A DNA stretch of 64,000 nt from Actinophytocola oryzae (GTDB lineage Bacteria; Actinomycetota; Actinomycetes; Mycobacteriales; Pseudonocardiaceae), in assembly GCF_004364325.1 (NCBI RefSeq), contig NZ_SOCP01000020.1, forward strand, positions 124,001 to 188,000, read 5' to 3'. Below the pieces are notes generated by a model. It was given only the letters and a program-made list of their open reading frames with translations. It ran no database searches and was not told the DNA's origin. Positions 1-8,696 of the stretch are shown in pieces; the stretch's first letter is position 1; each line of letters starts with the position of its first letter. A program made the position numbers and the translations under genes.

Positions 1-333
1 ACGGGCGCGCTGATCGGTGACGTCAACCTGTCGTGGATGTCGGAGTGGGACCGGACCGGCGAGTTCGGCTTCGTGTTCGACCCCGCCTACCACGGCAGGG
101 GCTATGCCCGGGAGGCGGCGACCGAGGTCCTGCGGCTGGGTTTCGAGCAGATGGGCCTGCACCGGATCATCGGCCGCGCCGACGCCCGCAACGACGCGTC
201 CGCCGCGCTGATGACGAGGTTGGGGCTGCGCAAGGAGGCCCACTTCGTCAAGAACGGGCGCGTCAAGGGCGAATGGACCGACGAGGTGGTCTTCGCGATG
301 CTGTCGGAGGAATGGCCGGACCACAGACCCTGA
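1..333 (+). CDS. GNAT-family N-acetyltransferase, C-terminal part (5' end outside window)
   Basis: The reading frame is open from base 1 and ends with TGA at 331-333, so only the last 110 residues are visible. They read as the C-terminal half of a GCN5-related acetyltransferase of the RimJ/RimL type. A beta-strand region ends in FGFVFDPAYHGRGYA, which matches the acetyl-CoA-binding motif A (R/Q-x-x-G-x-G/A). It is followed by a helix (EAATEVLRLGFEQMGLHRI) and the typical D-x-x-N-x-x-S/A-x-x-L-M-x-x-L-G-L-R segment of motif B. Proteins of this family move an acetyl group from acetyl-CoA to an amine on a protein or small molecule. The substrate cannot be predicted. An internal ATG at 37 is an artefact of the truncation, not a likely start. 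Confidence 0.85.
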   Translation, partial: TGALIGDVNLSWMSEWDRTGEFGFVFDPAYHGRGYAREAATEVLRLGFEQMGLHRIIGRADARNDASAALMTRLGLRKEAHFVKNGRVKGEWTDEVVFAMLSEEWPDHRP

Positions 334-391
334 GATGATCTCGGGCTCTTCCCCGATGTCGCAGGACTTCCTGGCCGCGAGGCTCTGGAGC

Positions 392-1540
392 ATGAAGACG
401 ATCATCGCCGTGGTGGCTGCCGCTGCCCTGACGCTCGGCTCCGGCGCGACCGCGTCCGCCGCCGAGCCACCGCTCGACCCCGCCAAGCTCGCCGCAGCCA
501 TCGCGGGCCTCCCGAACGACGACGCCAGCGGCGCACTGCTCCAGGTCCGCGGCGCGGACGGCCAGTGGCAGGGCACTTCCGGCGTCGCGAACCTCCACAC
601 AGGACAGCGCGTCCCGATCGACGGCAGGTTCCGCATCGGCAGCATGACGAAGTCCTTCACCGCCACAGCGGCACTTCAGCTCGTCGCGAAGGGCAGGCTC
701 GACCTGAACCGGACCGTCCAGTCCTACGTGCCGGACGTCCTGCCCACGTCCTACCCGCCCATCACGATCGACCAGCTGCTCTCCTACACCTCAGGTCTCC
801 CCGGCTCGGACATCGACCACAAGGACCCCACCTGGTTCCTCGCCCACCGCTTCGACACCTGGACGCCCCAGCAGCTGTTCCGAGTTTCCTTCCACAACGA
901 GGACGGCTCCGTCAAGCCACTGCACTTCACCCCGGGCACGATGCAGAACTACGGCAACATCGACTACCTCGTCCTCGGCGCGGTCATCGAGAAGGTCACC
1001 GGCCGTCCCTACGGAGAGGCCATCGAGAACGGCGTCATCCGGCCGCTGCACCTCACCGCCACGACGGTTCCCGGCACGAACACCGGAATCCACGGGCCGC
1101 ACGCGCACGGCTACGAGCTGCGGGGCGACGGGTCCTGTGTGGACATCACCGACGCCAACCCGACCTACCAGTGGGCCGCCGCGGAGATGATCTCCAACGC
1201 CCCCGACCTCGACCGGTTCCTCGTCGCGCTCATGTCCGGCCGCCTGCTGCCGCCCGCGCAGACGCGGCTGCTCTTCGAGATCCCCGACGTGGACGTCCTC
1301 AACCCGGGCGAGGGCGAGCCGACACACGCCTACCTCGGCCACGGTCTCGCGAGCTTCCCCACCGGCGACCTCGTCTTCTGGGGCAAGACCGGAGACCGCC
1401 CCGGCTACAACAACGGGATGGCCGCCACCAGGGACCTGACCCGACGTGCCGTGTTCTCCGTGAACACCCTTCACATGGGCGGCAGCACGCAGCCGGTGAC
1501 CACGCGGAAGATCATCGCGGCGGTGGCGGGGCTCGCGTGA
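392..1540 (+). CDS. Secreted serine hydrolase, beta-lactamase / D,D-peptidase fold (class C-like)
   Basis: A 382-residue exported penicillin-recognising-fold enzyme. I chose ATG 392 because it begins a classical Sec signal (MKTIIAVVAAAALTLGSG, cleavage near ASA-AEP). Starts at 335 or 356 would put about 12-20 extra residues before it. The three active-site motifs are visible: SxxK as GSMTKSF (nucleophile Ser and general-base Lys), YxN as YGNIDY, and a KTG-like box in FWGKTGDRPG near the end. This set fits D-alanyl-D-alanine carboxypeptidases and esterases of the S12 family acting on peptidoglycan or small esters outside the membrane. Resistance to beta-lactams cannot be inferred. It stands alone, starts 59 bp after the GNAT gene and is followed by icd. 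Confidence 0.85.
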   Translation: MKTIIAVVAAAALTLGSGATASAAEPPLDPAKLAAAIAGLPNDDASGALLQVRGADGQWQGTSGVANLHTGQRVPIDGRFRIGSMTKSFTATAALQLVAKGRLDLNRTVQSYVPDVLPTSYPPITIDQLLSYTSGLPGSDIDHKDPTWFLAHRFDTWTPQQLFRVSFHNEDGSVKPLHFTPGTMQNYGNIDYLVLGAVIEKVTGRPYGEAIENGVIRPLHLTATTVPGTNTGIHGPHAHGYELRGDGSCVDITDANPTYQWAAAEMISNAPDLDRFLVALMSGRLLPPAQTRLLFEIPDVDVLNPGEGEPTHAYLGHGLASFPTGDLVFWGKTGDRPGYNNGMAATRDLTRRAVFSVNTLHMGGSTQPVTTRKIIAAVAGLA

Positions 1541-1630
1541 GCGCGGCTACCCGTACGCGTGTACTGTTTGGGCGGGTTGAAGCAGACGAACGCGCGCGCA
1601 ATGAAGACGCGAGAGGAGCATCCCGAGCAC

Positions 1631-2851
1631 ATGGCCAAGATCAAGGTCCAGGGGACCGTCGTCGAGCTCGACGGCGACGAGATGACCCGCATCATCTGGC
1701 AGTTCATCAAGGACAAGCTGATCCACCCTTACCTGGACATCAACCTTGAGTACTACGACCTGGGCATCGAGCACCGGGACGCCACCGACGACCAGGTGAC
1801 CGTCGACTCGGCGAACGCCATCGCGAAGCACGGCGTCGGTGTGAAGTGCGCCACCATCACGCCGGACGAGGCGCGGGTCGAGGAGTTCGGCCTGAAGAAG
1901 ATGTGGCGGAGCCCGAACGGCACGATCCGCAACATCCTCGGCGGCGTGATCTTCCGCGAGCCGATCGTCATCTCCAACGTCCCCCGGCTGGTGCCCGGCT
2001 GGACCAAGCCGATCATCATCGGCCGTCACGCCCACGGTGACCAGTACAAGGCCACCGACTTCAAGGTTCCGGGCCCGGGCACGCTGACCATCAGCTACCA
2101 GCCCTCCGACGGCGGCGAGCCGATGGAGTTCGAGGTCGCGAACTTCCCGGAGGGCGGCGGCGTCGCGGTCGGGATGTACAACTACCGCAAGTCGATCGAG
2201 GACTTCGCGCGTGCCTCGATGCGGTATTCGCTCGAACGCGAGTTCCCGCTGTACATGTCGACCAAGAACACCATCCTCAAGGCATACGACGGCATGTTCA
2301 AGGACGTGTTCGCCGAGGTCTTCGAGGCCGAGTTCAAGGCCGACTTCGACGCCAAGGGCCTCACCTACGAGCACCGCCTGATCGACGACATGGTCGCCGC
2401 GGCGCTCAAGTGGGAGGGCGGCTACGTCTGGGCCTGCAAGAACTACGACGGTGACGTCCAGTCGGACACGGTCGCGCAGGGTTTCGGTTCGCTCGGACTG
2501 ATGACCTCCGTCCTGATGACGCCGGACGGCAAGGTCGAGGCCGAGGCCGCGCACGGCACGGTGACCAGGCACTTCCGCCAGCACCAGGCGGGCAAGCCGA
2601 CGTCGACGAACCCGATCGCGTCGATCTTCGCCTGGACGCGGGGGCTCGAGGCCAGGGGCAAGCAGGACGGCACCCCCGAGGTCATCGGCTTCGCCGAGAC
2701 GCTGGAGAAGGTCGTCATCGAGACCGTCGAGAGCGGCAGGATGACCAAGGACCTGGCCCTGCTGATCGGCAAGGACCAGGAATGGCAGACCACGGAGGAC
2801 TTCCTCGCGACACTTGACGAGAACCTCCAGAAGAAGATGGCATCTGCCTGA
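1631..2851 (+). CDS. icd: Isocitrate dehydrogenase, NADP-dependent, homodimeric eukaryote-like type
   Basis: A 406-residue enzyme that oxidatively decarboxylates isocitrate to 2-oxoglutarate in the TCA cycle. The N-terminus KIKVQGTVVELDGDEMTR and the block WKSPNGTIRN-like WRSPNGTIRNILGG are diagnostic for the type II NADP-IDH also found in eukaryotes and mycobacterial Icd1. VPRLVPGWTKPIIIGRHAHGDQY and the C-terminal EAAHGTVTRHFRQHQ (NADP-binding) are also present. Start ATG 1631 is preceded by GAGAGGAG; upstream in-frame starts would add non-homologous residues. The gene is monocistronic, bounded downstream by a strong hairpin. Confidence 0.96.
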   Translation: MAKIKVQGTVVELDGDEMTRIIWQFIKDKLIHPYLDINLEYYDLGIEHRDATDDQVTVDSANAIAKHGVGVKCATITPDEARVEEFGLKKMWRSPNGTIRNILGGVIFREPIVISNVPRLVPGWTKPIIIGRHAHGDQYKATDFKVPGPGTLTISYQPSDGGEPMEFEVANFPEGGGVAVGMYNYRKSIEDFARASMRYSLEREFPLYMSTKNTILKAYDGMFKDVFAEVFEAEFKADFDAKGLTYEHRLIDDMVAAALKWEGGYVWACKNYDGDVQSDTVAQGFGSLGLMTSVLMTPDGKVEAEAAHGTVTRHFRQHQAGKPTSTNPIASIFAWTRGLEARGKQDGTPEVIGFAETLEKVVIETVESGRMTKDLALLIGKDQEWQTTEDFLATLDENLQKKMASA

Positions 2852-2862
2852 TTTCTTTTGAC

Positions 2863-2899
2863 AAATGCCGTGCCCACGCTTTGTGTGGGCACGGCATTT
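2863..2899 (+). terminator. Rho-independent terminator after icd
   Basis: A perfect 15-bp stem (AAATGCCGTGCCCAC with its exact complement) closes a 7-nt loop and starts 11 bp after the icd stop. The right arm ends in TTT and is followed by CTCTG, so the U-tract is short, as is usual in actinobacteria. Confidence 0.85.
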
Positions 2900-3036
2900 C
2901 TCTGTACGGAGCGTGGTTGTCCGTACCCGCTGGCTGGTTCCGGAGAGTGGTTCGTTCGCGGAACTCTTTCAATTCTCCAGCGGCCTGGGCTATACCTGAC
3001 AGTGGAATGGTTCGCGCGGCCTGAGGAGTGTTAGCG

Positions 3037-3366
3037 GTGGCACTCAAGTTGACCGGCAAACGGACGGTGGTCACGGTCGCGCTGCTGGCCGGCGTCGGCG
3101 TGCTGTACGTCCAGGGCAAGGACGAGCAGCACCAGAAGCAGGGGCCCGCGTCCGTCGACACCACCATCTGCCGGGTGGCGTCGACCGAGGACGGGGTCCG
3201 CGTCCGCTCGGCCCCGGCCATCGACCCGGCCAACATCGTCGACGAGCTGGCGCAGGGCGAGGAGGCCGACGCGAGCAACGTGATCCAGAACGGCTTCCGC
3301 AAGCTGAGCGAGGGCCACTGGGTGTCGGTGGACTACATCCGCCCGCTCGCGGGGCGCAAGTGCTGA
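3037..3366 (+). CDS. Small exported or membrane-anchored SH3-domain protein
   Basis: A 109-residue protein. Start GTG 3037 was preferred over GTG 3028 because GAGGAG lies 8 nt ahead of it. An N-terminal hydrophobic stretch (VVTVALLAGVGVLYVQG, about residues 8-24) is a signal anchor. The remaining part (ICRVASTEDGVRVRSAPA ... GHWVSVDYIRPL) has the pattern of a bacterial SH3 (SH3b) domain, with the V-R-V-R-S-x-P core and the closing W-V-x-x-x-Y. SH3b domains bind cell-wall peptides, so a wall-associated role is likely but unproven. It faces the convergent MBL gene, with 8 bp between stops. Confidence 0.7.
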   Translation: MALKLTGKRTVVTVALLAGVGVLYVQGKDEQHQKQGPASVDTTICRVASTEDGVRVRSAPAIDPANIVDELAQGEEADASNVIQNGFRKLSEGHWVSVDYIRPLAGRKC

Positions 3367-3374
3367 GACCCGCG

Positions 3375-4109
3375 TCAGTCGAGGTCGACTACCAGGCCTT
3401 CTTCCGCGGCGAGTAGCTCCCCGTTGAACTCCGACGCCGCCTGCCGCAGCGACACGCCCCGGTCGTTGCCGGGCCAGAAGTGCGTCAGGAGCAGGCGCCG
3501 CGCCTCCGCCTCGCGAGCCCAGTAGCCGGCCTCCAGCGCCGACAGGACGTGCCGCTCGCCCTCCGGCTGCGTCTGGAGCGTCGCGTCCATGATGTAGAGG
3601 TCCGCGTGCCTGCCAAGCTCCGCGAGCAGCGGGGACGGGCCCGTGTCACCCGTGTAGGCGATCGTCCGGTGACGGGTCGTGGTCAGCCGCACGCCCACGT
3701 TCGGCACGTGGTGCGGCAGCTCCATCCCCGTCACCTCGAACGGGCCGATCTTGTACGTGCCGGGCAGCTCCTGGACCTCGAACAACTCGGCCAGGCGTGG
3801 TGCCGGCTCCAGGCCGTCCACCAGCGACGCGACCCCCGGCGGACACAGCAGCGGGATCGGGTCGAACGTCCGCTCCCCGTAGTGGCGCACGCGCAGCAGG
3901 CCGTTCAGGTCGACGCAGTGGTCGCTGTGCTGATGGGTGATCAGCACGGCGTCGACCGCCCCGTTCGGGCACAGGGACAGCAGGCGGGGCAGTGTGCCGA
4001 AGCCCAGGTCCATGACCAGGCGAAACCCGGCGTGCTCGACCAGGAACCCGGCGCACGCACGACCAGGCTCCGGCCACGCGGCGCAGCTGCCGAGCACGGT
4101 GATCTTCAC
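3375..4109 (-). CDS. MBL-fold metallohydrolase
   Basis: A 244-residue cytoplasmic metallo-beta-lactamase-fold hydrolase. The open frame extends further upstream, but homology begins at VKITVLGSCAAWPEPG, which puts the start at GTG 4109. Metal-ligand motifs are complete: HQHSDHCVDLNGLL (HxHxDH), HHVPNVG, TGDTGPS (Asp bridge), MDATL and LLLTHFWPGND (final His). The layout resembles RNase Z/ElaC-type and mycobacterial Rv1339-type proteins (the latter reported to act on cyclic nucleotides). The true substrate is unknown. It is divergent from the HD-domain gene with 24 bp between starts. Confidence 0.85.
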   Translation of the reverse strand: MKITVLGSCAAWPEPGRACAGFLVEHAGFRLVMDLGFGTLPRLLSLCPNGAVDAVLITHQHSDHCVDLNGLLRVRHYGERTFDPIPLLCPPGVASLVDGLEPAPRLAELFEVQELPGTYKIGPFEVTGMELPHHVPNVGVRLTTTRHRTIAYTGDTGPSPLLAELGRHADLYIMDATLQTQPEGERHVLSALEAGYWAREAEARRLLLTHFWPGNDRGVSLRQAASEFNGELLAAEEGLVVDLD

Positions 4110-4121
4110 GACCGGGCAGCC

Positions 4122-4127
4122 TAACGT
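4122..4127 (+). promoter_or_regulatory. -10 element of a leaderless promoter (HD-domain gene)
   Basis: TAACGT lies exactly 6 nt before ATG 4134, with no ribosome-binding site between. This is the geometry of leaderless actinobacterial transcripts, in which the first base of the start codon is the transcription start. Confidence 0.65.
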
Positions 4128-4133
4128 CTCCGC

Positions 4134-4808
4134 ATGTGTGACAGGGTCGCCCGCGTGGAGGAACCTTTGCTCGTCGAGCGTCGCCCGCTGCCGGTCGAGG
4201 GCAGGCTGGGGCGGCAGCTGGCGTTCATCGTCGAGGTGGACCGGCTCAAGACCGTCCTTCGGGCGTCGACCCTCGCGGCCGACGCCAGGCGCGAGAACGA
4301 CGCGGAGCACTCGTGGCACCTCGCGCTCATGGTGCCGGTCCTCGCGGAGTACGCGGACGAGCCGGTCGACGTCGGCCACACCATCAAGCTCGTCGTCGTG
4401 CACGACCTCGTCGAGATCTACGCCGGGGACACGCCGCTCTACGACGACGAAGCCCGCGTCAGCCAGGAGGAGCGCGAGTTGGCCGCCGCCGAGCGGCTCT
4501 TCGGGCTCCTGCCGGACGACCAGGCCGTCGAGTTCCGCGCGCTCTGGGACGAGTTCGAGGCGAGGCGCACGCCGGAGGCCCGGTTCGCCAAGGCAGTCGA
4601 CCGGCTCGAGCCCAACCTGCTCAACTGGATGGCGGGTGGCGGCACCTGGGGCACGCCCGGCGTGACGGGCGACACAGTGCGGGCGCGAACCGCGCACATA
4701 GGAGACGCGTCACACGCGCTCGGCGAAGTCATGGTTAGCTTGATCGACAGCGCGGAGCGCAACGGCTGGATCGCTGCTGGTCAGCAGGGTGTGGTCGGCC
4801 CCGCGTGA
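4134..4808 (+). CDS. HD-domain phosphohydrolase (YfbR / HDDC2-like)
   Basis: A 224-residue HD-superfamily protein. Metal ligands are visible as H in NDAEHSWHLAL (about residue 59), the HD doublet in VVVHDLVEIYAGD (about 96-97) and a later Asp in KAVDRLEPNLLN. The order H...HD...D with EIYAGD is typical of YfbR/HDDC2-type 5'-deoxynucleotidases. The GTWGTPGVT segment near the end is commonly seen in actinobacterial members. Start ATG 4134 is supported by a leaderless -10 six bases upstream. A role in nucleotide-pool sanitation is inferred from family only. Confidence 0.8.
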   Translation: MCDRVARVEEPLLVERRPLPVEGRLGRQLAFIVEVDRLKTVLRASTLAADARRENDAEHSWHLALMVPVLAEYADEPVDVGHTIKLVVVHDLVEIYAGDTPLYDDEARVSQEERELAAAERLFGLLPDDQAVEFRALWDEFEARRTPEARFAKAVDRLEPNLLNWMAGGGTWGTPGVTGDTVRARTAHIGDASHALGEVMVSLIDSAERNGWIAAGQQGVVGPA

Positions 4809-4944
4809 CGGCTGGCACAACTGGGGGACTACTCTCCCGCGACATACCGATTGGGCTAACCCGGCAGCACTCACGGTAGGGTTCCCCCGATCTGAAGACC
4901 CTAAACGGGGTAACACGATGGTGACGAGCGCAGGAGGCGCACCA

Positions 4945-5229
4945 GTGCGCAACCGAGTTGCCTTGGCGGTCGCCGGGCTAGTTCGGCTGAGTGTGGTCTT
5001 GACCTTGGTGCCGGTCGTTCTTGTGACCGGCACAGTCGCGGCGAACGCGAGCACGGCGGACGGCGTCGCCGCGTCCAACATGCAGTTCCCCATCGGCCCC
5101 GTCGGTGTGGCCGCCATCGTCGTCGGACTGGGCGGTCTCGTGACCGGCCTGCTGCGGCACCGCCGCCGCGGGCTCACGGCCGAGAAGCCCAGGGTCGAGC
5201 AGCCGGTCGCCGACAAGGCCGCCGCCTGA
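4945..5229 (+). CDS. Small two-helix membrane protein of unknown function
   Basis: A 94-residue protein not recognised as a named family. GTG 4945 is chosen because AGGAGG sits 7 nt upstream. An in-frame ATG at 4918 would add nine residues and has a poorer site. There are two hydrophobic segments: VALAVAGLVRLSVVLTLVPVV ending in an AANAS signal-like site, and a second one (VGVAAIVVGLGGLVTGLL) followed by RHRRRG. It ends in a short charged Pro/Ala tail. The topology suggests a small inner-membrane protein or an exported peptide anchored by its second helix. It lies 19 bp upstream of trpS. Confidence 0.6.
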   Translation: MRNRVALAVAGLVRLSVVLTLVPVVLVTGTVAANASTADGVAASNMQFPIGPVGVAAIVVGLGGLVTGLLRHRRRGLTAEKPRVEQPVADKAAA

Positions 5230-5236
5230 CCTCTGG

Positions 5237-5242
5237 CAGAAT
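5237..5242 (+). promoter_or_regulatory. -10 element of a leaderless promoter (trpS)
   Basis: CAGAAT, a near-consensus -10, ends 6 nt before GTG 5249. No Shine-Dalgarno sequence lies between. Confidence 0.5.
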
Positions 5243-5248
5243 CGCCCC

Positions 5249-6271
5249 GTGACGGAAACGCAAGATCGTCGCCCGCGCGTCCTGTCCGGGATCCAGCCGA
5301 CGGCCGACTCGTTCCACCTGGGCAACTACCTCGGCGCCGTACGTCAGTGGGTCGCGCTCCAGGAGACGCACGAGACGTTCTACTGCGTGGTCGACCTGCA
5401 CGCGATCACCGTCGAACACGATCCCAAGCTGCTGCGCAAGCGCACGCGGGTCTCGGCGGCACAGCTGCTCGCCCTCGGCATCGACCCCGAGCGGGCGGCG
5501 CTGTTCGCGCAGAGCCACGTGCCCGAGCACGCCCAGCTCGGCTGGGTCATGCAGTGCCTCACCGGGTTCGGCGAGGCCAGCAGGATGACCCAGTTCAAGG
5601 ACAAGTCGTCGAAACAGGCGCAGGACCGGATCACGCTCGGGCTGTTCGGCTACCCGTCGCTGCAGGCCGCGGACATCCTCTGCTACCAGGCCACCCACGT
5701 GCCGGTGGGCGAGGACCAGCGCCAGCACCTCGAGCTGACGCGTGACCTCGCGCAGCGCTTCAACTCCCGCTTCGGTAAGACGTTCGTGCTGCCGGAGCCG
5801 TACATCCTCAAGGACGCGGCCAAGATCTACGACCTGCAGGACCCCGGGTCGAAGATGAGCAAGTCGTCGTCATCTCCCGCGGGCATCGTCGACCTGCTGG
5901 ACGACCCGAAGGTGTCGGCGAAGAAGATCCGCTCCGCGGTGACGGACAACGAGCGCGAGATCGTGTACGACCCCGAGCGCAAGGCCGGCGTGTCGAACCT
6001 GCTCGTCGTCCTGTCGGCGTTCACCGGGCGGACCCCGCTCCAGCTGCAGGACGACTACGTCGGCAAGGGCTACGGCGACCTGAAGAAGGACGTCGCCGAG
6101 GCGCTGGTCGAGTTCGTGACGCCGGTCCAGGCGCGGGTGCGGTCCTATCTGGACGACACCGCCGAGCTGGACAAGGTGTTGGCGCGGGGTGCCGAGCGGG
6201 CGCGGGAGGTCGCGTCCAGGACGCTCGCGCGGGCGTACGACCGGCTGGGGTTCCTCGCACAACGTGCATGA
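5249..6271 (+). CDS. trpS: Tryptophanyl-tRNA synthetase
   Basis: A 340-residue class Ic aminoacyl-tRNA synthetase that charges tRNA-Trp. Signatures are GIQPTADSFHLGNYLGA (a HIGH-like motif, here HLGN), the conserved MTQFKDKS, GLFGYPSLQAADILCY and VPVGEDQRQHLELTRDLA for ATP and Trp binding, and KMSKSSSSPAG (KMSKS loop). Length is normal for bacterial TrpRS. Start GTG 5249 follows a leaderless -10 at 5237. It is followed 27 bp downstream by a separate promoter and the YihY gene, an arrangement often seen in actinobacteria. Confidence 0.97.
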   Translation: MTETQDRRPRVLSGIQPTADSFHLGNYLGAVRQWVALQETHETFYCVVDLHAITVEHDPKLLRKRTRVSAAQLLALGIDPERAALFAQSHVPEHAQLGWVMQCLTGFGEASRMTQFKDKSSKQAQDRITLGLFGYPSLQAADILCYQATHVPVGEDQRQHLELTRDLAQRFNSRFGKTFVLPEPYILKDAAKIYDLQDPGSKMSKSSSSPAGIVDLLDDPKVSAKKIRSAVTDNEREIVYDPERKAGVSNLLVVLSAFTGRTPLQLQDDYVGKGYGDLKKDVAEALVEFVTPVQARVRSYLDDTAELDKVLARGAERAREVASRTLARAYDRLGFLAQRA

Positions 6272-6286
6272 ACCCTGGTGGGCCGT

Positions 6287-6292
6287 TAGCGT
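6287..6292 (+). promoter_or_regulatory. -10 element of a leaderless promoter (yihY-like gene)
   Basis: TAGCGT ends 6 nt before GTG 6299. This spacing argues that GTG 6299, not the in-frame TTG at 6293, is the real start. Confidence 0.6.
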
Positions 6293-6298
6293 TTGGTC

Positions 6299-7312
6299 GT
6301 GGCGGAATCGTTTCTCACCAGGCAGCGGCATGCCCGGCCCTGGCTGGACCATCTCCTCAGGGCCGGTGAGGCGTTCACCGAACGCTACGGCAACCACTAC
6401 GCGGCCGCCATCACCTATTTCAGCGTGCTGTCGCTCTTTCCGCTGCTGATGATCGCGTTCGCGGTGGCCGGGTTCGTCCTGGTCGGCAATCACGCGCTGC
6501 TGACGGAAATGAAGAACGGAATCACCGAAGCGGTTCCCTCGGGCCTCGGTGAGACGCTCAACAAAGTCGTCGACCAGGCCGTCGAGTCACGGGGAACCGT
6601 CGGTGTCCTCGGTTTGTTGGCCGCCCTTTACTCGGGCCTCGGTTGGATGTCCAACCTGCGTGACGCACTCACCGCACAATGGGGTCTGGAACACCAGGAC
6701 CGGCCATTCCTGAAAACCACGCTCAAGGATTTGCTGTCCCTTTTCGGGCTGGGCCTCGCGCTGGCCGTCTCGTTCGGACTGTCGGCAGCGGGCACCGGTC
6801 TCGGCGAGTGGCTGCTGGGGCTGGTCGGCCTCGACGACGACGCGTGGGCGCTGTTCCTGCTGAACGTCGGCAGCATCGTGCTGGCGCTGGCGGCGAACTG
6901 GCTCGTGTTCCTGTGGGTGTTGACCCGCCTGCCGAGGGAGAAGGTGGGCGTCCGTTCCGCCATACGTGGCGCCGTCGCCGCCGCGGTCGGTTTCGAGATC
7001 CTGAAACAGGTCTTCACGATCTATCTCAGGAGCGTGGTCGACTCGCCGTCGGGCCAGCTGTTCGGCCCGATCATCGGTCTGCTGCTGTTCGCGAACTTCG
7101 TCTCGCGGTTCCTGCTGTTCATCACCGCCTGGACGGCCACGGCGAGGGAGAACATGCTGCCCGCCACGCCGGAACCACCCCCACCGGCCGTGATCAGCCC
7201 GAGGATGGTCATCCGCAAGGGGCCGTCCGCCCGTGACGCGGCGGGCCTGCTGGGCGTGGGCGCGCTGGTCGGCCTGCTGTGGGGCAACCGGAAGCGCCCG
7301 CCACGGGCCTGA
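6299..7312 (+). CDS. YihY/BrkB-family integral membrane protein
   Basis: A 337-residue polytopic membrane protein. It opens with a short cytoplasmic helix. The family hallmark YGNHYAAAITYFSVLSLFPLLMIAFAV begins the first transmembrane helix, and five further hydrophobic segments follow through about residue 285. Near the C-terminus FGPIIGLLLFANFVSRFLL also matches the family. The YihY/BrkB group was once called tRNA-processing RNase BN, an assignment that was withdrawn; the molecular role is unknown, possibly transport. A final short hydrophobic stretch (GLLGVGALVGLLWG) lies near the basic C-terminus. It ends 6 bp from the convergent carboxypeptidase gene with no hairpin between. Confidence 0.88.
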   Translation: MAESFLTRQRHARPWLDHLLRAGEAFTERYGNHYAAAITYFSVLSLFPLLMIAFAVAGFVLVGNHALLTEMKNGITEAVPSGLGETLNKVVDQAVESRGTVGVLGLLAALYSGLGWMSNLRDALTAQWGLEHQDRPFLKTTLKDLLSLFGLGLALAVSFGLSAAGTGLGEWLLGLVGLDDDAWALFLLNVGSIVLALAANWLVFLWVLTRLPREKVGVRSAIRGAVAAAVGFEILKQVFTIYLRSVVDSPSGQLFGPIIGLLLFANFVSRFLLFITAWTATARENMLPATPEPPPPAVISPRMVIRKGPSARDAAGLLGVGALVGLLWGNRKRPPRA

Positions 7313-7317
7313 CGGGG

Positions 7318-8637
7318 TCAGGAGGAGGCCGTGCGGTTCGCCCTCGCCGCGCGGGCCCTGCGGCGGCGCAGCCACATGCCCGCCGAGCCCAGGATCGCCA
7401 CGGCGGCCAGGACCACCAGCGGGAGGCCCACGTTGCCGAAGGCCGAGCGGTCCGAGTCGGCCTGCGGCGCGGTGGCCCTCTCGGTCGTCGGCTCGGTCAC
7501 CGCCTCGTTCTGCTGCTGGCCGGTGTCCTGCTTGGGTTGCGCCTCGGGAGACTTGGCCACCAGCTCACCGACCGGCTTCGCCTTCGCGCCCACCAGGGCG
7601 AAGCCGTAGTCCAACAGCTGTGCGCCCTGGTCCGCCAGAGGCGCCGAGCTGCGTTCGCCACGCAGCAGGACCACGGCCAGCCTGCGGCCGTCGCGCTCCG
7701 CCCCGCCGACGTAGGTGTGGCGGGCGTCGTCCGTGAAGCCGGTCTTGCCGCCGAGGAAGCCGTCGTACGTGCCGAGCAGCTGGTTGTCGTTGTTGACCTG
7801 GAAGCCCGCCTTGCCCGCGTAGCCGGGGAAGTCGATCTTCTTCGTCTTGGCCGCCGCCGCGAACTCCTCGTGCTTCATCGCGGCACGGAAGATCAGGCTC
7901 TGGTCGTAGGCGGAGGTCGTCATGCCGGGTCCGTCGAGGCCGGAGGGGGTCGCGGCGCGGGTGTCGAGTGCGCCGAGCTCCTTGGCCAGGGCGTTCATCT
8001 TGTCGACGGCCACGCCGGGGCCGCCGAGCGTGCGTGACAGCGCGAACGCCGCGTCGTTGCCGGAGCGCATCACCAGCGCGTGCAGCAGCTGGTCGACCGT
8101 GTACTGGCCACCGGGGCCGATGCCGACCTTGGTGCCCTCCTGGTTCGCGTCCTCCTGCGTACCCGTCACGACCGTCTCCGGCCGCAGCTCGCGGATGACG
8201 ACGATGGACAGCAGCACCTTGATCAGTGACGCGGGGCGCTCGCGGGCGTGGGGGTCCTTGGCGACCAGCACTTCGCCGGAGTCCAGGTCGGAGACCACCC
8301 ATGTGGCGGCCGTCACAGCCGGAGGCGGAGCGCTGCCCTCGGGCTGAATGACGCCGCACTCACCCATCCGTGTTCCCCCGACCGGGTCCTCCGGTACTGG
8401 CAGTGGCTCCGGGCTCGGGCTGCCCGGCGCCGGCTCCTCGGAGGTGTCGATCGGCGGCGGAGGCAGCTCGCGGTGCTCGCACGACCCCTTCGGCGCGTCG
8501 TTCGCCCCTGACGTGGGTTGCCCCTGTCGTGCGTTGCGGGCGGCAACGGCGCCTGGGGCGGCGACGATTGCGGTGATGACCAGGGCGCACAGCGACAATA
8601 CGAAGGCCGGCACGAACCTGGTGGCTGCAAGGCGCAC
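7318..8637 (-). CDS. D-alanyl-D-alanine carboxypeptidase, S11 family, membrane-anchored
   Basis: A 439-residue low-molecular-weight penicillin-binding protein that trims the terminal D-Ala of peptidoglycan stem peptides outside the membrane. Features in order: an N-terminal signal (RFVPAFVLSLCALVITAIVA), a proline-rich linker of about 60 residues, and the S11 catalytic domain with SxxK as ASLIKVLLS (about residue 140), SxN as RSGNDAAF and KTG as GGKTGFTDDA. A C-terminal transmembrane helix (PLVVLAAVAILGSAGMWL) then ends in RRRRARAAR. The GTG start at 8637 has a leaderless -10 seven bases upstream. A class A transpeptidase role is excluded by the short, S11-type domain. Confidence 0.93.
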   Translation of the reverse strand: MRLAATRFVPAFVLSLCALVITAIVAAPGAVAARNARQGQPTSGANDAPKGSCEHRELPPPPIDTSEEPAPGSPSPEPLPVPEDPVGGTRMGECGVIQPEGSAPPPAVTAATWVVSDLDSGEVLVAKDPHARERPASLIKVLLSIVVIRELRPETVVTGTQEDANQEGTKVGIGPGGQYTVDQLLHALVMRSGNDAAFALSRTLGGPGVAVDKMNALAKELGALDTRAATPSGLDGPGMTTSAYDQSLIFRAAMKHEEFAAAAKTKKIDFPGYAGKAGFQVNNDNQLLGTYDGFLGGKTGFTDDARHTYVGGAERDGRRLAVVLLRGERSSAPLADQGAQLLDYGFALVGAKAKPVGELVAKSPEAQPKQDTGQQQNEAVTEPTTERATAPQADSDRSAFGNVGLPLVVLAAVAILGSAGMWLRRRRARAARANRTASS

Positions 8638-8644
8638 GGAGTGA

Positions 8645-8650
8645 AGCCTA
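8645..8650 (-). promoter_or_regulatory. -10 element of a leaderless promoter (D,D-carboxypeptidase)
   Basis: On the minus strand TAGGCT ends 7 nt before GTG 8637, with no ribosome-binding site between. Confidence 0.55.
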
Positions 8651-8696
8651 GGGCTTCTCGGGCACACGGTGACGCCGACCCTCGTGAAAACACGAC